Notes: generated by a model from the sequence alone, not told the origin. A stretch of 64,000 bases of DNA from Branchipolynoe longqiensis (GCA_030323885.1 CM059187.1:124734737-124798736), one strand, 5' to 3'; positions 20,604-31,477 are shown, counted from the first letter of the stretch. Numbers and translations are program-made.

Positions 20604-20803
20604 TACGTTGGCGTTTGAAGGGACCTTGTTCCATCGATTTGTGCAATGTGCACTATGTGACACAACATGCTCAGAAACGATGTGTTATGCGCATACATTA
20701 TTATACTGCTAATGTGGGCGTATTTTCGTCAGTTTTTGAGTGTGTGTGGTATGGTATGGTATGTGTAAGCATGTGTGTGGTATTTGTGTGTGTGTGTGTG
20801 TGT
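20604..20803. other. Unannotated spacer
   Basis: Unique sequence, then a GTATGGTATGG and TG run abutting the next element. Confidence 0.4.
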
Positions 20804-21035
20804 GAGTTCAGGCAAAAAACCACGTAAACGACAATCCAAAAATGGAGATAAAAATTGGAATCAAAGCTTCAAAAAGTTATTTTTTTAAATATTCCTTCTT
20901 CTTTGTCCACCGGTCCATGAGCATGTGATCATATGAAAAGTGGAATTAGTGAGAATTAAAATTATTTTCAGGTAAAAATCTGTTATTTAAACTACATTTT
21001 TGGATTGGCGTTTACATGGTTTTGCGCCTGAACTC
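20804..21035. mobile_element. MITE with ~40-bp TIRs
   Basis: GAGTTCAGGCAAAAAACCA and TGGTTTTGCGCCTGAACTC lie at the ends, and the match continues inward through CCAATCCAAAAATG. 232 bp, AT-rich interior, inserted in a TGTG/GTAT microsatellite. Confidence 0.8.
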
Positions 21036-21044
21036 TTCGTGTGG

Positions 21045-21055
21045 TATATGTGTGG

Positions 21056-21108
<53 letters not shown>

Positions 21109-21260
21109 GTATGTATGTATGTATACATGTATGTATGTATGTATGTATGTATGTATGTACGTACATATGGCATGGGGTATATATGTGTGGTGCATGTATG
21201 CATGTATGTATACATGTATGTATGCATTATTATGTACCTGCATAAATATATACATACAGG
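21045..21260. repeat. (GTAT)n microsatellite
   Basis: About 30 GTAT units with GTAC and GCAT variants. Confidence 0.95.
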
Positions 21261-21461
21261 CATACTATGTATGTGTAAATTCATTTATTCAGCGAATAGC
21301 GGTTTGTGTGTGATAATAATATACATTTTTGGAGAATGCTAATTTACCATGATATTGCACAGCTAAAATTGTCATAGAATATATACAATGTATGTCTAGC
21401 AATTTGTTCAAAAGAGGAATGAGATTTGAAAGCTAAATATACATCTACAAATCTTCTCTCT

Positions 21462-22166
21462 AACACATGTACTCCATCGATTCGGACACCGCATCCAGTA
21501 TAATGATTGAGGCCATATGATTGAAGCCATATGACCCTTCTCAATCGTTAAGAATGACGTATGCCAGGGGATGTTTTACACTGTTGGAGAGGCTTCTTCT
21601 ATTACATAGAAAGGAAAAATGTTTCAATTCATGGAACATTAATTACAGAGAAAGATTATGATCTGTTTTGTTTGTTTGTTGTTGGTTTACGTCCTAGCAA
21701 CATCTAAGGTCATATCAGGACGGGTACCGACTTGTGACAGTGCGCACTCATGGCGACTTTATAGTGCTGCCCCACTGGAAGACCAGGCCGCCAGCACCAT
21801 TACCTGATAGCCCACTCAGTCATATTATCCTGACAGTGAACTAACCAGTCCATGCCCTATCCTATTAATGTCGAGCTCCAGGCTAGGAAGTGACAAATAT
21901 CAATTTTGTAAGTCATCGCTTTGATTTGACTGGTAATTGAACTCCAATTCTCCCGCACTGGAGGCCTGCACTCTATCGATTCGGCCACCACATTCAATAT
22001 GATGATTGAGGCCATATGATTGAGGCCATATGACCCTTCTCAATTGTTAAGAATGACATAATATGCCAGGGGATGTTTTACACAGTTGGAGATGCTTCTT
22101 CTATTACATAGAACGGAAACATGTTTCAATTCATGGAACACTAATTACAGAGAAAGATTATGAAGA
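21462..22166. repeat. Tandem segmental duplication containing SINE-A
   Basis: 21466-21662 and 21971-22164 are about 93% identical by eye (GATTGAGGCCATATGATTGA through AATTACAGAGAAAGATTATG), offset ~505 bp. Each copy starts inside the head end of a minus-strand SINE-A. The first SINE is reduced to its last ~35 bp and the second is complete. Confidence 0.85.
21669..21998 (-). mobile_element. SINE-A, full length
   Basis: Tail 1 (TTTACGTCCTAGCAACATC), body, then the head ending TTCGGCCACCACATTC. Sits between the two duplicated segments. Confidence 0.9.
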
Positions 22167-22703
22167 AGCAGTTCACCGCAACCGAGTTCCCCAAGGAAAG
22201 CAGCACAACGCCTACTTTGAGTAATAGTAGATCTGACACCCTTTTTACTATGTCTTACAACATATGTAATTCCATCTATTCGCTTCATGCATGGTGTCAC
22301 AAAATGGGCTAATAGACCCTGCCAGTTAAGCTAGTGACATCTATCGGCAGAATCTGGAACCACTCTATTTGGATACTTTCCCCGAGTGCCTGTGATTTCA
22401 CATGCTATAATCTCCGTAAAGAATGCATGGACAAATAATAAAATGCCTGATTTATATTCAGATATTCATATTGCAACAGGCATCAAACTCTTATCATTGT
22501 AAAAAGAAAATTATATCATATTTTTCTTCTGGAATTTCACCACCGCTCTCCTCATCTGTATTACACCCCACCAGTTAAGCTAGTGACTAGTGACATCTCT
22601 CGGCAGAATCTGGAACCACTCTATTCAGCTACTTTCCACCGACTGAGAAGGGATCAAACGATCCATCCAGGGTCTTTATACTGAGCATCCATTTGTAATA
22701 ATA
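22167..22703. other. Spacer with a dispersed ~70-bp direct repeat
   Basis: CCAGTTAAGCTAGTGAC and GGCAGAATCTGGAACCACTC at 22322-22382 recur at 22570-22636, where a TAGTGAC duplication has been added. No gene seen. Confidence 0.55.
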
Positions 22704-22770
22704 TGGCGGCTACCCGTCCTGATATGACCTTAGATGTTGCTAGGACGTAAAACAACAACAAACAAACAAA
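22704..22770 (+). mobile_element. SINE-A tail 1 fragment
   Basis: CCGTCCTGATATGACCTTAG, then GGACGTAAAACAACAACAAACAAAC. Confidence 0.8.
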
Positions 22771-22880
22771 CTACTCATGAGGGAGAAAGGAAGACAAGTT
22801 GCGCAAGATTGACACTGAAGATTGACTCTATTGCCATCAACCCCTGTTCACCTACTCCTTACCAACTGCCCACACATATC

Positions 22881-22986
22881 CTCATGATTCTTGCTGGTGT
22901 ATATAAGAATTGGTGCCTACTGCCCATTGAACCTCATGATTCTTGCTGGTGTATATAAGAATCAGTGCCTACTGCCCATTGAACCT
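22881..22986 (+). repeat. 52-bp tandem repeat, two units
   Basis: CTCATGATTCTTGCTGGTGT starts at 22881 and 22933; the second unit is identical except for two or three bases. Confidence 0.9.
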
Positions 22987-23659
22987 GAGTCCAATGGTTG
23001 TTGCACACAGCTCAAGTGTCTTTTGAATAGATGTTCTAGTTTGAGTGTAGAAAGTGGAGTTGTCTCTTGCTAGAGAGCCTAGCCAAGAGTGCCTCTCAAA
23101 GAGGGTCTAGAGTAGGGTCTGTGTGTCAGGTAAAAGGAATGCAGGGGACTGGGCTCACACAGCCAGCCAATCAGACACCCTCTACAGCCTGGGTGGCCGA
23201 CGTCCTAATATGGGGGAAGCTGTCACTCAACCCCCAGCCGCAGGTGGTGTCCATAATGTATGCGCGATGGCTGGGTGTGCTTGCCCATCGGCCCCGTGGT
23301 AACAGGTGGTTGCAAACAGTTACAACAAACATATATTAAAAATACCCTTCCCCTCCACTTGCATTCTTTCTGGTGCATGGAGGGAATATTTCAATAATTA
23401 TTAACCGTCTATGAAGTATGAACATCAAATCACAATCTCGGTCGCTATGTGTTATCACATTTACACATAGACGCTTATGTCACACAGCGAGTGGGGCACC
23501 CATTGCTTCTCTGTTACATAATCCTGGTCCCCAATCTGTCGCCCGAGAATAATAATGGTCTTTGCCAATATATAAATCCGAACCGAAAATCTGTATATTT
23601 TTACACGTTGACTCATTCTCTAAATCCAATGCAATAAATAACTCTGGAATGTCAATATG
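22987..23659. other. Unannotated spacer
   Basis: Unique mixed sequence. Open frames are short and without known motifs. Confidence 0.4.
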
Positions 23660-24069
23660 TTAAAGCTGCATAGTCCGATGAAGGCATCAAATTATCACGA
23701 CCTCTTATCTAGATTTGATTCTACATATACAATCTCTATAATTCCATGTATTAGCTTTCTTGGGCCCTCAATAAACTTTTTTTTTAAATACAACTTTGAT
23801 ACGGATGCACTTATTAAACATTTGTTGCTGTATATAAGGGATGCTCTAGCAAATTAATACGACCGGTTACTGCTGTAATATATGGTGCCAGACTTTTGAC
23901 AAGCACACCACAATTAATTTAGCATGCTTGCACTTCAAATATCGCCTAAGTTACCAATTTGAAATGGAAGTTACTTCAAACTACAGTAAGGTAGATCATA
24001 ACGATCAACCTAATATATTCATCTTAAAAAATGACTAAAACTGAAAACTATCGGAATATTCACTTTTAA
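23660..24069 (+). mobile_element. MITE-3, diverged copy with T-rich insertion
   Basis: Starts TTAAAGCTGCATAGTCCGATG. Body words CTAGATTTGATTCTACATAT, TGACAAGC, AATTAATTTAGCATG and GTAAGGTAGAT match other copies. The end (ACTATCGGAATATTCACTTTTAA) is decayed. Confidence 0.8.
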
Positions 24070-24336
24070 CCCTTTAAACCCGGAAGTTTACAAATACGCC
24101 TGCCATATCTCATATCATATCTCATATCATATCTCCTAACCAAATAGGCTAAATTTTGTATCATTTTAAAGAGAGATCAATTTACTTTCAAATAAAAATC
24201 AACTTGTAATACTAGATTTTGAACGGTCTTTGTGATATATCAATTTAATTGCACTGGCCTCACATACACACATTTTTCAACAATTCGGTCAGGACTCCAG
24301 TGACTTAACAACTGAAGTTTCTAGGTCTGATATGGG
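24070..24336. other. Spacer between two MITE-3 copies
   Basis: Contains a TCATATCATATC short tandem (24108-24133). No gene. Confidence 0.5.
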
Positions 24337-24692
24337 TTAAAGCTGCATAGTCCGATGAAAATATCAAATTTTCAAAACTAAAACAATTATCTAAATGTGA
24401 TTCTACATATTTAACTTTAGATACTGGTGCACTTATTAAACATTTGTCACCACACAGAAGGGAATACCGAGGCAATTAAATCGAAACTGTTACTGAGGAA
24501 GCCTATGGTGTCACAGTTTTGACAAGCTTGCCAAAATTAATTTTGCATGGTTCCACTTCAAATATCTCAAAAGTTAGTCACTTAAAATAAAAGGTGCTTC
24601 AAGCTAAAGTAAGGTACATTACAAGGATCAACCTAATGTTATTATATCAGAAAGTTTCAAAAACTCAAAACCATCGGACTATGAAACTCTAA
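24337..24692 (+). mobile_element. MITE-3, full length, 356 bp
   Basis: TTAAAGCTGCATAGTCCGATG to CATCGGACTATGAAACTCTAA. Terminal inverted repeats of ~20 bp begin in TTAA/CTAA. A good reference copy. A TTAA target and lack of coding capacity suggest a piggyBac-like non-autonomous element (inference). Confidence 0.85.
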
Positions 24693-24860
24693 GACATATC
24701 GAATATTCGTGTGAGGAATACATGTTGAAATTAGATGACCACATCCTTAAAAGTAACGTCAATGTTAAATCTTGATCATATTATATAGGGACCATTAGTA
24801 ATGCATGAAACATTACCTCTACATTAGGTTCGGCAAAATAATTATAACAGACTTCGGAGT

Positions 24861-25008
24861 CATCGTGACTATTTGTGCACGCAATACTTAAACACGACCC
24901 TCATACAGGTTAGCCCTTTTCGGCAATATACAAGACTCAGCCTAATATTTTCAGCAGAATTTGGCACCTCTGTCAGTGCAAATATCATCCTCCAAGTTAA
25001 TAGCACCA
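24861..25008. repeat. Repeat R2, copy 1
   Basis: About 146 bp from CATCGTGACTATTTGTGCAC to CAAGTTAATAGCACC, ~95% identical to 26508-26653. Both copies are followed by AT microsatellites. Confidence 0.85.
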
Positions 25009-25017
25009 CTCGATTTG

Positions 25018-25018
25018 A

Positions 25019-25055
<37 letters not shown>

Positions 25056-25065
25056 ATATACATAT
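25018..25065. repeat. (AT)n microsatellite
   Basis: Pure TA with one TTTATA interruption. Confidence 0.95.
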
Positions 25066-25293
25066 GTATGGATCACTTTTCAGAGCAAGTGATCCATACA
25101 ACATCTGAGGGATCAGTACCAAGAACTGCCGGTGGTGGCGCCACCGTAGGCAAATGAGTTCCGCAGTGAATAGATCTGGGTCTGTTAGTGGACAATAACG
25201 GATCATAATAATAATAGGAAATAATCAGAAATACCTCATACCGATGATTTTATACACGTATATAAATATACTAACTATATATATATGATACCT
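25066..25293. other. Spacer with a small palindrome
   Basis: GGATCACTT and AAGTGATCC (25071-25098) form a stem. The rest is unique and AT-rich. Confidence 0.5.
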
Positions 25294-25532
25294 TCTCAAA
25301 AGGTGCTAAGCAATATGGGACAAAACTTTGTCCATTGTAACGATCAACATACTATCTACTTATGCATTTGCCCGGGATAAACTGATTTGTTTTTTACATG
25401 GTGTTTCATAATCACAATAGAATACATATTGATTTGAAGCAAATGTCCTTGTGTTTTCAGTGTAACCGTTTCTTGGCAGTTTTGTGTCAATCGTTACAAT
25501 GGCCAAAAATTGAAGAGTTAGCACCTTTTGAG
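25294..25532. mobile_element. MITE with CTCAAAAGGTGC ends
   Basis: CTCAAAAGGTGCTAA and TTAGCACCTTTTGAG are perfect ends; the inverted match continues to CATTGTAACGAT/ATCGTTACAATG (arms ~50 bp). 239 bp, no gene. Confidence 0.85.
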
Positions 25533-26025
25533 ACAGGCTCATATATATATATATATTTTTTTTTAAATTACAGATGAATCTAATTTTCTCTTCCGCTATT
25601 TTATTCCGCATCTAAGACAATCGAATTACATTCAAATCATACTTGCAGCACGAACTATTAATTAATATTACAACAACTGCGAATTTCACCAGAATTCCTT
25701 TTTTTTTTTTTTTTTTAAACCCCATTTAGCAAACTTTCAAAACTAAATCAAGACAAGCCCATTATTTTGGGGACGAACCCTAGAGACTGCTGGCACACTT
25801 CATTAGGTTACTGGCTTTCGAACCCTAATTAGATGTCCTTCAGAACGACGTAATTGTGCTTTCTTCGCTGCGATTTTATAATGGGTGTGGTTTGGTGTAG
25901 AGTTGGGCATACATGTGTGTAATTGGTCAAATTGCTTTTCTCCGCCATTTGTACACGGTTCCACGAGAGCACTGTTCCATATAGCAGGTACTCTAACGAG
26001 AACTCCCCGAGTTTCCAGTTTAATG
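25533..26025. other. Unannotated AT-rich spacer
   Basis: A T run at 25698-25717 and otherwise unique. No gene recognised. Confidence 0.4.
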
Positions 26026-26415
26026 GGGATTTATGTCCTAGCAACATTCAAGATAATATCAAATTGGTTGGTTGGTTGTTGGAGTTTTACGTATTGGCAA
26101 CATCTAAGGTCATACCAGGACTGGAATCAAGAGTAGTAACCGACTTGTTACAGTGCGGACTCATTGCGGCTGTATAGCGTAGTCCCACTGAGATACCATG
26201 CCCTTGGCGCCATGACCTGATACTCCACTCAGTCATGTTATCCTGAGAGTGAGACAACCAGCCTTTGTCCTATCCTAGTGATGCCGAGCGCCTGGCTAGG
26301 TCGTGACACGTTTCAATTGTTTAAAGTCTTTGTGTTATGTCGAGTGGGGAATTAAATCAACGACCTCTCGCCTGAGAAGCGTATGCTCTTCCCACTCAGC
26401 GACTCCGTCCAGTCC
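26026..26415 (-). mobile_element. SINE-A plus preceding tail fragment
   Basis: A complete minus copy at 26064-26415 (GTTGGAGTTTTACG to the head near CCACTCAGCGACTCCG) is immediately preceded by a second, ~35 bp SINE-A tail (TTATGTCCTAGCAACATTC). Confidence 0.85.
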
Positions 26416-26507
26416 CGGACATAACTGTGATTTAATTAGCATTTAATAATATAAATATAATACATTATATTCCATATTATTTATTATTCGATAAATGTAA
26501 ATTTCTC

Positions 26508-26653
26508 ATCGTGACTATTTGTGCACCCAAGGCTTAAACACGACCCTCATACAGGTTGTCCCTTTTCGGCAATATACAAGACTCAGCCTAATATTTTCAG
26601 CAGAATTTGGCACCTCTGTCAGTGCCAATATCATCCCCCAAGTTAATAGCACC
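26508..26653. repeat. Repeat R2, copy 2
   Basis: See 24861-25008; 1647 bp further on and in the same orientation. Confidence 0.85.
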
Positions 26654-26692
26654 CTAGTGCAATATATATATATATATTTTTAATATTTTTTA

Positions 26693-26925
26693 TTTTAGTA
26701 CATTAGTTGTTTAAGCAGGGGAAATTTCAATCACGGACGATTGGTCTTCCTCATTCCACTGCTCCTTGCCCTATACTAATAATGCCGAGCACCTGGCTAG
26801 GAAGTGACAAATATCAATTTTTAAGTCATTGGTTTGACTCGACCAGGATTCGAAGCCACGGTCCCATGTTCTCCAAACACCGGAGACGGATGCTCTAACT
26901 CATTTGGCCATCCCTATTACTTCAC
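26693..26925 (-). mobile_element. SINE-A with tail 2
   Basis: GTACATTAGTTGTTTAAGCA (tail 2 reversed) then GACTGGCTTCC-type body. Head with GATTCGAAGCC (box B). Confidence 0.85.
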
Positions 26926-27227
26926 GATCATAAGGTTGTGGAGCTAGGTGGTTCCAGAATCAAGGGCCCTATCCGACTCTACTCATGAACTTCTGCAATA
27001 ACTTGCCGAGTAATGATTAGCTGAACAGTATAACAAGGTCCAATTGATTAAGTCGCACTAAACAATACCATTGGTTACCTTGTGAAATCAATTAATCCGA
27101 TCAATATCCTCTATATATTTGGAATCAATGGATGTGAGTATCACTTCTCATAGACTTAGGGAATATCTTTAATTATACAGAAGTATCATAGGTTTTGTGT
27201 ATTTTTGTGCAAATTGGAAAAAATGTG
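26926..27227. other. Unannotated spacer
   Basis: Unique AT-rich sequence, nothing recognised. Confidence 0.4.
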
Positions 27228-27335
27228 CCCTGAGAATGATTTGAACCCACATTCTTGCCATTCCAGGGTTAGCATCCTAACCATTAGTCCATCTAGGCTT
27301 CCTGAAGCAATCACCTTATCCACACCTTCCTAACT
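27228..27335 (-). repeat. tRNA-like sequence, family D, copy 1
   Basis: On the minus strand CTAATGGTTAGGATGCTAACC (D-arm-like) and TGGGTTCAAATCATTC (T-arm/box B-like) sit at tRNA spacing. Acceptor pairing is imperfect, so this is a tRNA-derived repeat, not a working tRNA gene. Confidence 0.55.
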
Positions 27336-27460
27336 ATGTGGTTCATTGCCTGAAAGTAAGTGGATACTATTGATACTCCTGGAATCGCAAGTCCTTTAAA
27401 TGGTTTATGTACATATGTCATTTAAAGCTTACGATTGCACATATACAGGCAAAGGAAGCA

Positions 27461-27790
27461 GGACGTAGCCCAGGCGGTAAAGTGTCCACCTGTGAAGGTG
27501 TGGGTCACCCGATCGATCCTGCTCAGTGCACCCATTTGCAGTTAGGGCTATTTTCCTTTGCAACCAGTGGTCCACAACTAGTTCATCAAAGGCTGTGGGA
27601 TGTGCTATCCTGTCTGTGGGAAAGTGCATATAAAAGACCTCTTGCTGCTTATCGGAATGAGTATCCTATGTGGCAGCAGCAGGTTTCCTCCAAAGAAATA
27701 TGTCAGAATGACCATATGTTTGACGTCCAATAGCCTATGATAAAAATCAATGCGCTCTAGAGGCGTCATTAAATAAAACAGGCTTTCCTT
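27461..27790 (+). mobile_element. SINE-C, mollusc-type SINE
   Basis: Head GGACGTAGCCCAGGCGGTAA (box A-like) and CCCGATCGATCCTGC (box B-like). The core is GTGCTATCCTGTCTGTGGG, CATATAAAAGACCTCTTGCTGC and GCAGGTTTCCTCC. The end GCGTCATTAAATAAAAC is followed by TTTCCTT. From memory this matches a SINE abundant in gastropod and bivalve genomes; a few percent of changes suggest moderate age. Single copy in the window. Confidence 0.85.
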
Positions 27791-27907
27791 TACATACAGG
27801 CAATGCACTTGCATACACACCAGGTAGTTTCAGCAACCATACAGCATAGTTTGTATAGGCACCTGCTCAGGGCAACAGTGTCATGGGTGGGGGTTACAAT
27901 TTTCAAA

Positions 27908-28025
27908 ACTTTGTGCCGAGAGCAGCATTTGAACCCACACTTCTTGCCATTTCAGGGTTAGTATCTTAACTGTTAGTCTGTCTAGGCTCCCTGATGCCAT
28001 CATCCTATCCACGCCTACTTGTTTA
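27908..28025 (-). repeat. tRNA-like sequence, family D, copy 2
   Basis: Homologous to 27228-27335 (TTTGAACCCACACTTCTTGCC, then TCTAGGCTCCCTGATG). The two copies lie on either side of SINE-C. Confidence 0.55.
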
Positions 28026-28500
28026 TGTGACCCCTTGGCCGAGAGGTCAGTGCAGCAGTCTGAGTAAACAAGCAAGTGTTGACTGATTTTTAGTTGATTA
28101 CAATAAGTGCAAATATCGACACAGCCAGAATCCCTGCAAACAATAATGGTGTTGGGTTGCTTGGTATTGTTTGCCGGCACGGGGCCAATTTTTGTTATTA
28201 TCAATATTGATTGAACAAGGATCTATTCCATGCATTCGATGGGGGTTTCGTTGTTTTGGTTTTGTGTTGGTTTTTTTCTTCGTTTTTTGTTTGTTCAATA
28301 TATCATAGTGTTTCACCATAAATCAACAAACCATCACATGATTCAATGGCGCCAAACTTTTGTACCACCAAAGCAAAAACCACAAACCCCCATCAAATCT
28401 GAACCCTTTGGGAAGTCCAAGTGGGTGACTGCTGTCTCGACGATTTATTAGTCTCGCCGAGCAGGGAGTTACGCCGTATTATTAGGAACATTGTCCGGTG
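28026..28500. other. Unannotated spacer
   Basis: TTTTG-rich at 28240-28300, otherwise unique. Confidence 0.4.
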
Positions 28501-28860
28501 GTGTGTTAACCGAACGGGCCCCTGCTCACCGCACCCACCCACCCACCCACCTTCCCGTGTGCGTGTTTCCGTGAGTTAGACCTACTGGCAGGCTGCCCGC
28601 ATTCCCGCTACCCCCCCCCCCCCCCCACACACACACAACCCATAACCCTTCCCCCACACACCACCCCCACACACCACCATACCGACACCACGTAATCCTT
28701 GCGACTCCGACAAAAATAAAATAAATGAAAACAGATTTATGACCACTGCCCCCATCCCCCGACCCATCCCCCGACCCACCCCCACATACATACCCCACAA
28801 CCCCCACACAACTCCCAAGTCGAACCGGCGCCCACTCCTCCATCAGGGCTCAACCTCAGT
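28501..28860. repeat. CCCA/CACA low-complexity block
   Basis: (CCAC)n, a C run at 28610-28626 and ACACCACCCCCACAC units. Open minus-strand Gly/Val/Cys frames are compositional. Confidence 0.8.
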
Positions 28861-29020
28861 CACGGCAAGCTTAGATTAGCAGACGCTTATCCAGCCGACC
28901 CTCACCCTTTTATTGTCCATTTAATATAACCCGGTTTGCTCCCGAAAAGCTTCTGGGGAGTTCAGCAGCAAACGGGCATCTCCCTCATACCTCAGAGACA
29001 AGTCAGGGAAGAGGGCGTGT

Positions 29021-29290
29021 GGTGTTCTCTGTGGCGGAGTGGTTAGAGTGTGTGAGTTTTTTCTAGGTCGGACTCCTAATCTGAAAGTTGGTGGTTCAAT
29101 TCCCCGTGCTCCCACCTCTGCCAATTTGGATTTCCACCGCTGTGTATAACTTACAGCATCATCAAAGGACACTTGCTCTCATACCATGTCTATGTGGTGG
29201 GGGAGGTTAAAAATCCCTTGGGTCAGTAAAAGTGTAGGCTCGGGATTTCTATCGACAAACTGTCTAGTGGTGAAAACAAGTCTATTCAGA
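29021..29290 (+). mobile_element. SINE-B copy 1
   Basis: Head GTGGCGGAGTGGTTAGAG and GGTGGTTCAATTCCCC resemble a serine/leucine tRNA with long variable arm. Body CAATTTGGATTTCCACCGC, GTATAACTTACAGC and TTAAAAATCCCTTGGGTC. The end differs from the copy at 57639. Confidence 0.8.
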
Positions 29291-29503
29291 CTTATCCATG
29301 ATAGGCAGTATAAATCGTCAAGAAAAGAAACACACACAAACAAACCTGGGATAGTTCAGAAGAAAAAATAGGCCTAGCCCTCTCTCACTCTATTGCACTT
29401 GAGGTTAGCGCGCCCATTCAGCAGCAGAAAGAACCCGGGTTCAATGCCACATGGGTGTTTTGGTCATGTTCAATTATCACCTTTGAGCTGATGCTCGTGT
29501 CTG
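29291..29503. other. Spacer with tRNA-like motif
   Basis: GAGGTTAGCGCGCCC and ACCCGGGTTCAATGCC (29400-29446) have box A/B spacing; probably another tRNA-derived remnant. Confidence 0.35.
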
Positions 29504-29800
29504 GTATGTGGACACCCTAATTCCTAATACCCCAGACACACAACTGCTTGTGATCACTTTGCGACCACAAAACAGGGATGGTCACCAAGATGTTGCAAGT
29601 GGGCACACAATGGTCGTAAAGTGGTCCTCAGTGGTCGCCGATCTCCTTGAGCGGATTTTGGTCGCAAGAAAGTTGCAGCTACTGCACTACAAACCTCCTT
29701 GCTACCAAAATGGTCGCCCAGAGGCCGGCGACCATTGCTTTGGTTGTAATGAGGGCGCAATGAGGTCGGAAGTTAACCTGGAGATGGGTTCTTTGTGTTG
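29504..29800. repeat. GGTCG-motif repeat, possible TIR element
   Basis: About 300 bp with TGGTCGCC, TGGTCGTAAAGTGGTC, TTGGTCGCAAG and GGCGACCATTG words on both strands. Similar in style to the motif-filled TIR elements at 20031 and 30657, but I could not see clear ends. Confidence 0.4.
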
Positions 29801-29885
29801 CTAACAGCAGAAGGATGGTCATTTCTCAAGGCTGTTTCATTCTCCTTCGAACACTTTCAAAACAAAGCTGCGGAAATCGATAGCC

Positions 29886-29958
29886 ATGCATTGCATTGCA
29901 TTGCATTGCATTGCATTGCATTGCATTGCATTGCATTGCATTGCATTGCTTTGCATTG
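29886..29958. repeat. (ATTGC)n pentanucleotide satellite
   Basis: Fourteen nearly perfect ATTGC units. Confidence 0.97.
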
Positions 29959-30025
29959 AATTTCTGTCTCATTGATAGGACAGTCCCTGTGCAATATATT
30001 ATGACTTCATGATCAAGATAATTAC

Positions 30026-30185
30026 AGGTAGTGACAAGATAGGTAGTGACAAGATAGGTAGTGACAAGTATCAACGCTTAAGTCATTGTTCTAACTGGAC
30101 CAGAGTTCGAACCCAGGGTTCTGAATCCCATGACCTACCAAAATGGGGAGGTGGGAACTCAACTCATTCGGCCGCCCCGTCTGGG
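30026..30185 (-). mobile_element. SINE-A 5' part
   Basis: GTGACAAGTATCAA to the head (CATTCGGCCGCCCCGTC). At its inner edge GATAGGTAGTGACAA is repeated three times (30027-30069). Confidence 0.8.
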
Positions 30186-30276
30186 TCTGTAGTAAATGTT
30201 GATATGTACTACTTTGATGGAGGTGGAGTGGTGGAGGCGATGGTCTGGAAAAGTAGTACTCCTGATATGACATTAT

Positions 30277-30376
30277 AGTGGTTGTTGGGAGTTTACGTCC
30301 TGGCAACATCTAAGGTCATATGAGGACGGAATATGACATTAGATGTTGCTAGGACGTGAAACAACAACAAACAAAC
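30277..30376. mobile_element. Two SINE-A tails joined tail to tail
   Basis: A minus-strand tail 1 (30277-30328) is followed at once by a plus-strand tail 1 (30329-30376), forming an imperfect ~95 bp palindrome around ATGAGGACGGAATATG. Confidence 0.8.
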
Positions 30377-30656
30377 TGCCTTGAAACTGTTGACAACTTT
30401 TAATGACCCCTCAGTTAGATCTCTATGGAACAATATATGCCTGCTCAAGTTGCTGGCTACAAACATGCTCTTATTATTTAACACGCAGCTATAAAGCAGC
30501 TATATATCAACAAGTTGAATTAAAATCAGCTGCAATCGACATGATACATGAATGATTAAACCATATCCATGGTATTGATGTCTCCCGTATGTGTGTACAT
30601 GTCCACACATGTTCCATGAGTCCCTTTTAACACCGAGAGGAGCGGGGCTTAACTAA
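30377..30656. other. Unannotated spacer
   Basis: Unique AT-rich sequence, no gene seen. Confidence 0.4.
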
Positions 30657-31477
30657 TGGTGTTGTCACACTACAATGTGACACGCCGACATGGGTGCAAT
30701 GTGAAATGTATTGAAAATCCAGACGTGATATGCAAATACGGGCCCAAGATGGATGACACTGCAGCATGGTCGACGAGGTCGTAACTTCGGTCTAGCGTCG
30801 TCGGAATGAGAGAGGACGTAGAAGATGTTAATTTGGTGAACGTGAAGGCAGTGAGATCCTCGCACGCTCGACGTCATGGAAATGGGACCGTAGCGGTGGC
30901 GTAATGTCGAGCGGGCATGATGATGTCCGTCCCAGCGTGGACACATCCAACCCAACGGTTTAGCGCGACGAGAGAATAACGACGGACTAACGTCGTCGCT
31001 CCGTTGCTCTGACGTGGCGCTAACGTGGTCGACGTGATCACGACGGGGCTTCGAAGGGGCTTCAACGAGACTTTGACATCATCGCAATCTGACCGGAACG
31101 TGACACGTTACCGACGTTACGGCCACGCTAGGCAATCGTCAATGAGGTCGAAGACATTAGCATGAACGTAAGGCGACGTTGACCTAACGTAGATGACGCG
31201 CTCATAACGAGAGCCTAACGTGACTGTAACGTGATGCGAACGTCTTATCATCACGTCGAGCTACGTTGAAAGTTTTCAACATGTCCAAAACCTCAACGTC
31301 CTCCAACGTAGCTCGATGTGAGTGGACGTGAGTGGACGAGACGCGACATGACTTTAACGTGACTCTAACGTGACTCTAACGTGACTCTAACATGATCCGA
31401 CGTTCTTTGACCTAATGACGAAAAGTCACCCACGTCAAACTCATGTTGGCCATTAAGTCATAGTGTGACAGCACCAT
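30657..31477. mobile_element. TIR element filled with AACGT-type degenerate motif
   Basis: Ends GGTGTTGTCACACTA and TAGTGTGACAGCACC are inverted. The ~800 bp interior is packed with ACGT-containing words such as TAACGTGACTCTAACGTGAC and GACGT/ACGTC on both strands, plus a stem GAGCTACGTTG/CAACGTAGCTC (31258-31305). It is a CpG-rich island in AT-rich DNA. No transposase frame. Confidence 0.7.

Noticed and set aside
27461..27733. Possible 108-codon plus-strand gene
   Set aside because: It lies inside SINE-C; the sequence is explained by the SINE head and core.
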